Assembly (NCBI GenBank): GCA_002163005.1
Contig: MAAF01000051.1
Location: forward strand, 1-40,460
Direction of reading: 5' to 3'
Source of the DNA: Colwellia psychrerythraea
GTDB lineage: Bacteria; Pseudomonadota; Gammaproteobacteria; Enterobacterales; Alteromonadaceae
Length of the DNA: 40,460 bases
The position numbers and the translations under genes are program-made. Shown one piece after another: positions 29,456-36,893 of this stretch. The notes beneath the pieces were generated by a model. The model was given only the letters and a program-made list of their open reading frames with translations. It was not told the origin of the DNA and ran no database searches. Each line of letters begins with the position of its first letter. Positions within the stretch are counted from its first letter, which is position 1.

Positions 29456-30406
29456 CTAATCAGTGTTTCTTTCTAAACGCTCTGCAACACGTAATACTGA
29501 ACTACGAGAGCGAACATTCTCTTCAACTTCCGTTTGACTTGGTTTTAATCTACGACCAACTAAAGAAAGTTTTTTGCCCTTGTTTAATTCAATTTCACTT
29601 ATAGGTAAGCCACGTGGAACTTTCTTACCCTGAGAATGTTTTTTCATAAACTGTTTAACTAAACGATCTTCCAGTGAATGAAAACTAATAACAACAAGAC
29701 GTCCGCCTTCTGCTAGCACGTCAAGAGAAGCAACAAGGGCTTTCTCAATTTGATCCAACTCACTATTAATATACATACGAATAGCTTGAAAGCTTCGTGT
29801 TGCTGGATGCTTTTTTATTTCTCTTTGGGGAGCTGTGGTTTTGATGAGTTTTGCTAATTGGCTTGTTCTAGTTAACGGTGTTTCTTCTCGGGTATCAACA
29901 ATCGCATTGGCGATTCGCCATGCATGTTTTTCTTCACCAAAAGTACGTAATACCCAAGTGATATCTTCAACATCCGCAACCGCTAGCCATTCTGCCGCTG
30001 TTTGACCCTTACTGGTATCCATACGCATATCAAGGGGACCATCTTTCATAAAGCTAAAACCACGTTCAGCTTCATCAAGTTGAGGAGAAGATACCCCAAG
30101 ATCAAGCAATATACCGTCAACCTTACCGGTTAACTTGTGCTTTTCTGCAATTTCAGCCAAAGCAGCAAAGCCTTGGTGCTCAATCAAAAAGCGCTCATCA
30201 TTTTTGAACTTTTCAGCGGCAATAATTGCTGTTGGATCACGGTCAATGGCAATTAAACGTCCATTGGCAGATAACTTAGAAAGAATGACTGAAGAATGAC
30301 CGCCGCGACCAAAAGTACAATCGATAAAGCAACCGTCATCGGTTATAGCTAAGCCATCAACGGCTTCATTGAGCAACACTGAGATATGAGTGGTGTCTAA
30401 TTCCAT
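29456..30406 (-). CDS. rsmH: 16S rRNA m4C1402 methyltransferase RsmH (MraW)
   Basis: SAM-dependent enzyme that N4-methylates C1402 in the 16S rRNA decoding site. The 316 residues begin [14 protein letters not shown] and show the SAM-binding [29 protein letters not shown], the DGPLDMRMD segment, and [17 protein letters not shown] all match MraW. It is the second gene of the dcw cluster, 71 bp after mraZ. Confidence 0.97.
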   Translation of the reverse strand: MELDTTHISVLLNEAVDGLAITDDGCFIDCTFGRGGHSSVILSKLSANGRLIAIDRDPTAIIAAEKFKNDERFLIEHQGFAALAEIAEKHKLTGKVDGILLDLGVSSPQLDEAERGFSFMKDGPLDMRMDTSKGQTAAEWLAVADVEDITWVLRTFGEEKHAWRIANAIVDTREETPLTRTSQLAKLIKTTAPQREIKKHPATRSFQAIRMYINSELDQIEKALVASLDVLAEGGRLVVISFHSLEDRLVKQFMKKHSQGKKVPRGLPISEIELNKGKKLSLVGRRLKPSQTEVEENVRSRSSVLRVAERLERNTD

Positions 30407-30477
30407 GTTATTATTTTTATAACCTTTGTTCGCGAAAGTGTTAACGCGTTTATTTTTAAAAGTGACTTAGATAAAAA

Positions 30478-30936
30478 CTAAAGTGATAAATCTAGTAGGC
30501 GTTCAGTCAATTCAATTTCACCCGATTGTATTTTGCTAATGCCCTGAAGCATTTGCGATTGCCATGCTGTGTCATGCCAAATTTCAAATTTTTTCAATTG
30601 ACCAACAAGCATGACATTTTTTTCTAAACTTGCGTGTTGTCTTAAAGGACCGTTTATTAATAATCTGCCGTTTTTATCCATCTCGCAGTCACTAGCATTA
30701 CCTAAAATAACTTGCTGCAATAAGCGCTCTTGCGGGTTCATGCTTGATAAATTACACAGTTTTAGTTCAATTTCTTCCCATTCGGGTAGTGGGTAAAGTA
30801 ATAAACACGGATGTTGAATATCAACCGTACAGACCATTTTTCCTTGGCAATCAGCAAATAGCTCTTCACGATACTTGGTTGGTATCGTGATCCTATTTTT
30901 ACTGTCAAGCGTAATTGCGCTAGTGCCTCTAAACAT
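30478..30936 (-). CDS. mraZ: Transcriptional regulator MraZ
   Basis: AbrB-fold DNA-binding protein that represses the dcw promoter by binding direct repeats just upstream of its own gene. The 152 residues start MFRGTSAITLDSKNRITIPT, the first of two MraZ/SpoVT-AbrB repeats. The second repeat holds DKNGRLLI. The frame stays open to an ATG at 31005, but that start would lie inside the operator boxes and adds 23 unrelated residues. The ATG at 30936 is therefore chosen. It is the first gene of the cluster. Confidence 0.96.
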   Translation of the reverse strand: MFRGTSAITLDSKNRITIPTKYREELFADCQGKMVCTVDIQHPCLLLYPLPEWEEIELKLCNLSSMNPQERLLQQVILGNASDCEMDKNGRLLINGPLRQHASLEKNVMLVGQLKKFEIWHDTAWQSQMLQGISKIQSGEIELTERLLDLSL

Positions 30937-31000
30937 ATCTGTTGTTACTTCACTCTTTTGAACAATAAACAAACAAGTATTGAGTAATGGGATTGTAAGT

Positions 31001-31025
31001 TCCACATTTCTCCACTTTTTTCCAC
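31001..31025 (-). promoter_or_regulatory. MraZ operator: three GTGGA boxes at 10-bp spacing
   Basis: On the minus strand GTGGA occurs exactly three times at 31021-31025, 31011-31015 and 31001-31005, a strict 10-bp period. MraZ is known to bind direct repeats of TGGGN separated by 5 bp in E. coli and other bacteria. Here the core is TGGA rather than TGGG. The boxes lie between the -10 element and the mraZ ATG. Confidence 0.75.
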
Positions 31026-31033
31026 ATTGATAC

Positions 31034-31063
31034 AGTTTAGTGAAAAAAGCAATGATCTGTCAA
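31034..31063 (-). promoter_or_regulatory. Promoter of the dcw cluster (Pmra)
   Basis: The minus strand has a perfect -35 TTGACA (31063-31058). An 18-bp spacer follows, then a -10-like TAAACT (31039-31034). The MraZ boxes begin 8 bp further on. Position and operator support this as the main dcw promoter. The -10 is only a 4 of 6 match. Confidence 0.65.
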
Positions 31064-31242
31064 GTGAGTAAAACCAAAAATGAACGTACAGACACTGGCT
31101 ATAACACCAGTAAAATTAAGGCTTTTGAGGAAGTGGATGAAATTGTGGACTTTTGTGGTGAGCAATCCCAGAAATTGGAAAAAAAATAATTATTTTACTG
31201 GAGTACTGTCTATTATTAGCGACAGGGGTGAGAAAAGTGCTG

Positions 31243-31285
31243 TGTTAGGGTTCGTTTTTCCCAGAAAGAAAAGTTCCCCCTAACA
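31243..31285 (-). terminator. Inverted repeat downstream of the acyl-CoA dehydrogenase
   Basis: TGTTAGGG (31243-31250) and CCCTAACA (31278-31285) form an 8-bp stem with a 27-nt loop that may fold further. It lies 18 bp past the dehydrogenase stop on the minus strand and about 180 bp upstream of the dcw promoter. It lacks a clear T run, so a transcription-end role is only likely. Confidence 0.4.
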
Positions 31286-31302
31286 GAGGCTAGTTTACGC
31301 GT

Positions 31303-33111
31303 TTAAAACAATTCATCATCTATAGCAAATAAACAATCACTGCCTGATTTTGCTGATGCAATTAATGAAAGTCGACGTGGCAATAATCGAGTAAAGAAGT
31401 ATCGAGCAGTATGCACTTTACTTTGATAAAAATCTTCACCGCTTTCACCGTTGTTCTGTTGCTGTGACAAAGAAACCTGTGCCATTTTCGCCCAAACAAA
31501 TGCCATCGCTGTATAGCCAAATACATGCAAATAGTCATTTGCTGATGCGCCTAACTCATTTATATCATCTTGTGATTTAGATAATAAATCCGTCGTTAAT
31601 TCAGTTAAATCAGTTAACGCTGCTACTAGAGGCGTAATGAATTCACTCATGGCTTGATCGTGTGTATTACTTTCGATGAAAGTATTCACTTCATCAGTAA
31701 ACACTTTTAACATAGCACCTTTTGAACCGGCTACTTTGCGCATCAATAAATCCATGGCTTGAATGCCATTGGTGCCTTCGTATATTTGAGTAATTCGAGC
31801 ATCACGCACTAATTGTTCTTGACCCCATTCACGGATGTAACCATGGCCACCAAACACTTGCTGTCCTGCAACAGTATTTTCAAAACCTAAATCAGTGAAA
31901 AAGGCTTTGGCAATAGGCGTCATCAATGCTGCTAAGGTCTCACCTTTAGCTTGCTCTTCGCCTTCACCATAAGTAGCGTAATCAAGTTGCATAGAAATAT
32001 AACTAGAAAGCGCACGCGACCCTTCATTCAAAGCTTTCATATTTAAAAGCATACGACGAACATCACCATGTACCATGATAGAGTCCGCTTCTTGACTAGG
32101 GTTTTTAACACCATTAGTTTTACTATCAAGTGCTCGTCCTTGTAGTCTGTCTTTTGCGTATTCTAGTGCATTTTGGTATGAACGTACTGCAGCACTCAAA
32201 CCTTGAATACCTACACCAATACGTTCAAAGTTCATCATGGTGAACATACAGGCTAAGCCTTTATTTAGCTCACCAATTAAGAAACCTTTTGAGTCATCAA
32301 AATTCATTACACAAGTTGCCGAGGCATGAATACCCATTTTATGTTCTATAGAGCCACAACTGACATTGTTATACTCACCAAGTGTTTCATCATCATTAAC
32401 ATTAAATTTAGGCACTAAAAATAGAGAGATACCACGAGGGCCTGCTGGTGCATCAGGTAATTTAGCTAATACTAAGTGAACTATATTTTCGGTAAGGTCA
32501 TGCTCACCACCTGTGATAAAAATTTTGTTACCGGTAATGTTATAACTACCATCATCTTGTGGGATAGCTTTTGTACGGATAATACCAAGGTCAGAGCCAG
32601 AATGTGATTCAGTTAAACACATAGATGCAGACCAATCTCCAGCATACATACGCGTTAAATAGCGTTCTTTTAATTCTTCACTACCATGCTTTGCTAACGA
32701 TAGTGCCGCACCTGCGGTAAGTACTGGATAAAGCGCAAAAGATATATCGGCGCTGCATAACATTTCTTCATGCATCGCAGTTAACATTTTTGGCATCCCC
32801 ATGCCACCATAGTTAACATCACCGCCAAGTGCAGTCCAGCCACCTTCAGCATAAGTATTAAATGCTTCTTTATAACCAGGGGCGGTGGTAACGACACCAT
32901 CTTTAAAGCTCACGCCAATTTCATCACCTTGGCGAGCAATAGGGTCAAGTTCTTGTTCAGCAATTTTGGCACATTCTTGTAGAATTGCTTGAGCAGTATC
33001 TTTATCAACTTGCTCCGCTAATTTAGGTAGCTTTTGCCACATCTCATCCGCTTTAAACACTTCATAAAGCAAAAAACTCATCTCTGTTAACGGAACTTTA
33101 TACTCAGCCAT
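31303..33111 (-). CDS. Acyl-CoA dehydrogenase, long DmdC-like type
   Basis: FAD-dependent oxidation of an acyl-CoA to the enoyl-CoA. The 602 residues are longer than a classic acyl-CoA dehydrogenase (about 380), because of an N-terminal extension and a C-terminal domain ending AIDDELF. This is typical of the clade that includes 3-methylmercaptopropionyl-CoA dehydrogenase (DmdC). MCLTESHSGSDLG is the flavin/substrate loop. Glu445 in IYEGTNGIQAMDL lies where several family members have the catalytic base. FGGHGYIREWGQEQLVRDARI is the C-terminal helical motif. A good ribosome site (AAGGGAAG) precedes the ATG. A PsrA-like palindrome lies about 50 bp upstream. The true substrate, fatty acid or DMSP-derived, cannot be told from sequence. 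Confidence 0.88.
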   Translation of the reverse strand: MAEYKVPLTEMSFLLYEVFKADEMWQKLPKLAEQVDKDTAQAILQECAKIAEQELDPIARQGDEIGVSFKDGVVTTAPGYKEAFNTYAEGGWTALGGDVNYGGMGMPKMLTAMHEEMLCSADISFALYPVLTAGAALSLAKHGSEELKERYLTRMYAGDWSASMCLTESHSGSDLGIIRTKAIPQDDGSYNITGNKIFITGGEHDLTENIVHLVLAKLPDAPAGPRGISLFLVPKFNVNDDETLGEYNNVSCGSIEHKMGIHASATCVMNFDDSKGFLIGELNKGLACMFTMMNFERIGVGIQGLSAAVRSYQNALEYAKDRLQGRALDSKTNGVKNPSQEADSIMVHGDVRRMLLNMKALNEGSRALSSYISMQLDYATYGEGEEQAKGETLAALMTPIAKAFFTDLGFENTVAGQQVFGGHGYIREWGQEQLVRDARITQIYEGTNGIQAMDLLMRKVAGSKGAMLKVFTDEVNTFIESNTHDQAMSEFITPLVAALTDLTELTTDLLSKSQDDINELGASANDYLHVFGYTAMAFVWAKMAQVSLSQQQNNGESGEDFYQSKVHTARYFFTRLLPRRLSLIASAKSGSDCLFAIDDELF

Positions 33112-33160
33112 GATGACTTCCCTTATTCAATTTGGATTTCTGTGTGGTAAACACACAATT

Positions 33161-33174
33161 AAAACACTTGTTTG
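33161..33174. promoter_or_regulatory. Candidate PsrA/FadR-type operator
   Basis: AAAAC (33161-33165), ACTT, GTTTG (33170-33174) fits the AAAC-N4-GTTT pattern described for PsrA, a TetR-family fatty-acid regulator of gammaproteobacteria. It lies 50 bp upstream of the acyl-CoA dehydrogenase ATG. It is nested in a wider inverted repeat, ATTCAA (33125-33130) and TTGAAT (33172-33177). A separate TGTGTG/CACACA repeat (33141-33157) lies between. Confidence 0.4.
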
Positions 33175-33347
33175 AATAATAATATAAATCATGAAAATGT
33201 AAAGCTATATCGATCAATAGCACGGTATTTTTACCTAATGAGGAAGTTATTTGCATAGATAATGATATTTTCTAGTTAGAACTTTGATCGCTGTTTGCTA
33301 TTATCCTTGAAACCAAGTTAATGTGTTATTTAGGGTTTATATCCGCT

Positions 33348-33394
33348 ATCAATCGAGATGCATGTTTCAGAGTGCTTGAGCGATCCCAATGGTA
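33348..33394. repeat. Degenerate end of family A repeat
   Basis: The stretch from TATATCC to GTTTCAG...CTTGAGCGAT resembles the left end of the family A elements at 11640 and 40214, especially ATGCATGTTTCAG and the CTTGAGCGAT tail. The rest of the element is missing. It lies in the 342-bp gap between the dehydrogenase and the transglutaminase-like gene. Apart from this remnant and the operator-like site, I see nothing else in that gap. Confidence 0.45.
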
Positions 33395-33453
33395 GGAGTA
33401 AATATGCAAATTAATTAACTTTACGAACATCTGTCCTAGCGAGTAGAAATGAC

Positions 33454-34473
33454 GTGACCATCGATTTACCTTATGCATTTTTAAAAAAAAATCATCTTCC
33501 GCTGATGATAATGACCTTGCTATTACTTTTTATTACTAAAGCACAAGCACAGCAATTGAGCTTTAGTAAAACTCAAGTAGACCAAGGTTATAACTTTCAA
33601 TATCAATGGCTCGATCACACCAAAACCAAACAAGCAATAAACTTTACCTTAAATCAAGAAGGGTTATTTGAGCGTTTTAGGAATTTTAGAACTTACCAAG
33701 ATAGTTACGCACAAAAAACAATTCTCAAGCGTATTAAGAAGAAAATGCAACAAAGCCCTATTCAGGGCGTGCGAATATTTTATCGACAACAACAAAATAG
33801 GTTTGTCATTGAAGCCAAGGGATCAGATAGAGATAAGGTAGCAAAAGCTTATCAAACATTAGCTAGTCTTGAGAATGAGGTAAAGCAACAGTACCTTGAG
33901 GATACTTATTATCAAACGTTTACCAATCATGAACAGATAAATGGTATTAAAGTAGATCATGTGAGTATTGCTAATAATTCTGTCCTTGATTTAAAACCAT
34001 TAAAGCCATTAATTTTAGATCATGTCTCAATTAAGAATATTCGAAAGGTCACCAACTACGTATTGGGTTTTGTACAGAGCATTCCTTATAGCACCCTAGA
34101 GTCTCGCCTCACTTCTTCCGGTGCAGGTTTTAACCCACCATTACAAGTACTGTGGGAAAACCAAGGGGATTGCGATAGTAAAATGACGTTAACTGCAGCG
34201 TTATTAAGAGCTTTGATGCCGCGTATTGATATGGCTTTAATCTATATTGATGGCCATGCTTTTATTGGAATCAATATAGAGGGCGAAGCAGGAGAAGTAA
34301 CTATTACCCATAATAAAGTAAAGTATTTATTAGCAGAGCCTACGGGACCAGCGTTACTGCCTTTAGGCACAATAGCTCCAGAGTCAGAGTTAGCAATTAA
34401 TCAAGGGCATTATATTGCCCAAGAGTATCACCAAGTATTACCTAAACAAAAAACTGAACCACAGGTAGATTAA
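33454..34473 (+). CDS. Secreted transglutaminase-like protein
   Basis: Function unknown. The 339-residue protein starts with GTG. Two Lys precede a hydrophobic segment (about 14-29) ending AQAQ, which fits a signal peptide cleaved near residue 33. This favours the GTG over the later ATGs. The C-terminal half has a transglutaminase/papain-like core: GDCDSKM (Cys240), DGHAFIGI (His268) and LLAEPTGP (Glu295), a plausible Cys-His-acid triad. The Asp usual in this family is Glu here. The middle holds a basic, coiled-coil-like stretch (ILKRIKKKMQQ). It may act on periplasmic or surface protein, but no substrate is suggested by its neighbours. It converges with the DyP peroxidase gene. Confidence 0.7.
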   Translation: MTIDLPYAFLKKNHLPLMIMTLLLLFITKAQAQQLSFSKTQVDQGYNFQYQWLDHTKTKQAINFTLNQEGLFERFRNFRTYQDSYAQKTILKRIKKKMQQSPIQGVRIFYRQQQNRFVIEAKGSDRDKVAKAYQTLASLENEVKQQYLEDTYYQTFTNHEQINGIKVDHVSIANNSVLDLKPLKPLILDHVSIKNIRKVTNYVLGFVQSIPYSTLESRLTSSGAGFNPPLQVLWENQGDCDSKMTLTAALLRALMPRIDMALIYIDGHAFIGINIEGEAGEVTITHNKVKYLLAEPTGPALLPLGTIAPESELAINQGHYIAQEYHQVLPKQKTEPQVD

Positions 34474-34543
34474 ACAGAGCAAGGCACTTGGTAGTAAAAA
34501 CTCTTACCTGTCTGAATTAACTGCTAGCTCAGCAAGTTAAACG

Positions 34544-35473
34544 TTAGTCAATATCTGCAACATGGGCAAGAAAGGTTAAGCTAGGCGCAAAAAAAGCACT
34601 ACCCGTTTCGGCTTGGGTATATTTAAGTAAATGATCCGAGTTACCATGACCATCCCCATGAATCATGCTTTTGAGCATAATTTCAAAGGGCTTAGGTGAT
34701 TGGCAATACGAAACAAAAAATAAGCCTTTACGCTTCATGTCACCATAAGGCATGCTTTGCCTTACAATTTCAATACTATTGCCTTGCTCATCTTTAAGGC
34801 TGGTGCGTTTAGTATGCGCAGTCAGTGCCTTATCTTCGCTATCATATTCAACGTTATCGAGTTTGGTTCGCCCATAAACATCTTCTTGTTCATGTTCAGC
34901 GAGAGATCCCCAAAGTGTCAAGTTATGTTGATACCGTTGAGTGTGCAAATAACTCCCGCCAGCAAAGTTAATATCATCTTCGCCTTTAACCAGCGCTACT
35001 TCTCGACGATGTAAACCTTGAGGGTTTTCAGTACCATCAACAAAACCGGTTAAGTCTCTGCCATCTAAAAATCTAAATGCTTGTACTTGTTCAATTAATT
35101 CAACACTGTCACCGAGTAACTGACACACCTTAGAGCTGACAATATGATTAACATCGGCACGGTCACTGCGAATTTCAATATAAATATCATAGCTATTTTT
35201 CGGTGCAACTCTGTCATCACTATGCATTGCAGGAAATGGCGCTAACAGTGCTGGACGTGCTTGGGGATAAAACTCATCCCAATAAGCGTCACCAATAGCG
35301 ACAACGCCAATAAGATTTGCTTCTGAAAACTGTTCAGAATAGTTATCAAAAAGCTTGGGTAAACGAGAAATTGCCGCACGAATAAAAGCATTTTTATCAT
35401 CGAGTGCGTTAAATAGTAGATAATTTCCATGAAGGTTTGGTTCAGCGCAAATACCAAATTGTTCTCTAGCCAT
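34544..35473 (-). CDS. DyP-type heme peroxidase
   Basis: Heme peroxidase of the dye-decolorising family, YfeX-like class. The 309 residues have the GxxDG motif at 143-147 (GFVDGTENP, Asp146 the distal catalytic residue). The proximal heme ligand is probably His220 (TAHTKR) and the distal Arg is probably Arg238 (IVRQSMPYG). GRTKLDN and GLFFVSYCQSP are also family signatures. There is no signal peptide, so it is cytoplasmic. No encapsulin gene is nearby and there is no clear encapsulin-targeting tail; the protein ends FLAHVADID. The physiological substrate is unknown. Confidence 0.92.
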   Translation of the reverse strand: MAREQFGICAEPNLHGNYLLFNALDDKNAFIRAAISRLPKLFDNYSEQFSEANLIGVVAIGDAYWDEFYPQARPALLAPFPAMHSDDRVAPKNSYDIYIEIRSDRADVNHIVSSKVCQLLGDSVELIEQVQAFRFLDGRDLTGFVDGTENPQGLHRREVALVKGEDDINFAGGSYLHTQRYQHNLTLWGSLAEHEQEDVYGRTKLDNVEYDSEDKALTAHTKRTSLKDEQGNSIEIVRQSMPYGDMKRKGLFFVSYCQSPKPFEIMLKSMIHGDGHGNSDHLLKYTQAETGSAFFAPSLTFLAHVADID

Positions 35474-35559
35474 TTTCCATTCCTATTAGCATATTTTATA
35501 TTGCAAACTTATATTTTTTGTATTGTACACAATAAATATTATTTTATACTACTTTCATT

Positions 35560-35825
35560 AGGGGCTGTTGATCTTTCGCGGTTAAATTTTGTTCGAGATA
35601 AAAGCGCTTTAATCGCGGCGAGTAGTGTGTAGCCTAGTCACTCTAAGCAAATACTACTCAACAAAGAGTAAAGCGCTTTTAGCCGAATCCTTCGGACAGC
35701 ATTTGTTGGTCATTTTTACTACGTTATCGCCTTTTTATGTGGAATAACCACATTACAAAGGCTCTGCCTTGTATAAACACCCAACAAATAGCTGCAAAAA
35801 CAAGCACGAGAGTTCAACAGTCCCT
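35560..35825. repeat. Palindromic MITE-like element, family B
   Basis: The ends match as an inverted repeat: AGGGGCTGTTGATCTTTCG at the left and, read from the right, AGGGACTGTTGAACTCTCG. The dinucleotide TA borders the GGG/CCC ends on both sides, which fits a TA target duplication. Inside are further inverted pairs: AAAAGCGCTTTA (35600-35611) with TAAAGCGCTTTT (35669-35680), GAGTAGT (35620-35626) with ACTACTC (35653-35659), and ATGTGG with CCACAT (35737-35753). There is no transposase gene. It accounts for most of the 478-bp gap between the peroxidase and the coiled-coil gene. Confidence 0.75.
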
Positions 35826-35951
35826 AAGTTTATGATCTTGTTTTACGTAAAGAAAATAAATCAGAGTGATAGGTAGACATGGCAATTTTAACCAGCATAA
35901 GCGCACATTAATTTAATAAAATGGCTATTAGAATGCTTAGACGGTAACCGC

Positions 35952-36893
35952 TTAGATCACTTTCCATAATCCCTTATCATTCATGCACATTAACTCTTTA
36001 AGTGTTTCTTTATCTTTGCCAAAGTGATTATTAAAAGTAAGATTAAGACATTGTTGTTTATTACGAGTAGTCTTTTTCCCCTTAATAATAGTGCCACGAT
36101 TACCACTCTTAACATTTTGCCAAACCGTCTTTGTTTGATTACTATCATTGAGCAATGTAACAACTTTTTCTTGCATCAGTGCAACATCTTGGGCTGTTAA
36201 ATACTTAGCAGAACGAGAGTCTGCATCCACAATACCTGTTAAACCAGACACCACTTCAAATGGCAGATTGATTACGCCTTTAAAAAAGCCAGACACTAAA
36301 CCGCTACTCGCTTCTGAACCTACAGTCTTAGCATCAACAATAGTATTTTCAATACGTGATAGATACTCTGGAATATAACCTCTGGAAAGTTCTATTTCTT
36401 CAAGGTAACGAGTGGAATGCGGACGCCAACGAGCGACTTCTTCAGTGGTATTATTGGTAGTTTTAACAACAGCATCGACACGTTTAAGTATCGCTGGCAT
36501 AGACGCTTGTAATTTTGCTACTTGCTGTTCAATGCTCGCGATTTGACTTAGCAGTGTTGGTAATTGCCTTGAATAATATTCGCTTTCAGCAACGACTTGT
36601 TGTACCACAGGAAGAGAAGCCTCAACTTGCGATAAAATAGCAGGTGTTTGTTGAGAAACTAGTGCCCTCACTTTACCCACTTCAACTCTAACTAAAGCGA
36701 CTTCATTAACAATTTCATCAACTTTAGGACTAATTAAATCGACCGTTTGTGTGGTCTTTTCAATAACATTAAGAATGGCAGGAACCTGCATTGTAAACTT
36801 GAATAAAGACCAGGCTAGAAAGGCAATAGCTAAAGCTAGTAATGCCTGTGAATAAGAAAATTGTTTCACCATAGTCATACTATTGCTGCTCAA
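35952..36893 (-). CDS. Membrane-anchored coiled-coil protein with surface-antigen-like C-terminus
   Basis: I do not recognise a named family for the whole protein. The 313 residues have one N-terminal membrane segment (about 13-34). A long helical region follows in which a Pro-containing motif recurs: VPAIL (38), TPAIL (84), LPTLL (112), MPAIL (133), IPEYL (175). A Gly-rich amphipathic stretch comes next (about 192-222, SGLVSGFFKGVINLPFEVVSG). The C-terminal part (about 255-313), with paired Cys and the ending ELMCMNDKGLWKVI, resembles the 17-kDa surface antigen-like domain of envelope proteins. It overlaps the upstream kinase gene by 14 bp, so the two are cotranscribed and may act together. 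Confidence 0.6.
   Translation of the reverse strand: MSSNSMTMVKQFSYSQALLALAIAFLAWSLFKFTMQVPAILNVIEKTTQTVDLISPKVDEIVNEVALVRVEVGKVRALVSQQTPAILSQVEASLPVVQQVVAESEYYSRQLPTLLSQIASIEQQVAKLQASMPAILKRVDAVVKTTNNTTEEVARWRPHSTRYLEEIELSRGYIPEYLSRIENTIVDAKTVGSEASSGLVSGFFKGVINLPFEVVSGLTGIVDADSRSAKYLTAQDVALMQEKVVTLLNDSNQTKTVWQNVKSGNRGTIIKGKKTTRNKQQCLNLTFNNHFGKDKETLKELMCMNDKGLWKVI

Noticed and set aside
30937..31005. Longer mraZ starting at 31005
   Set aside because: The start would lie inside the GTGGA operator boxes. MFRGTSAITLDSK at 30936 is the conserved MraZ start.
31080..31283. 67-codon plus-strand frame between the dehydrogenase and mraZ
   Set aside because: No ribosome site, no recognisable protein, and it overlaps an inverted repeat and lies next to the dcw promoter.
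35429..35632. 67-codon plus-strand frame at the 5' end of the peroxidase gene
   Set aside because: It overlaps the peroxidase gene antisense and runs into the family B repeat. There is no protein similarity.
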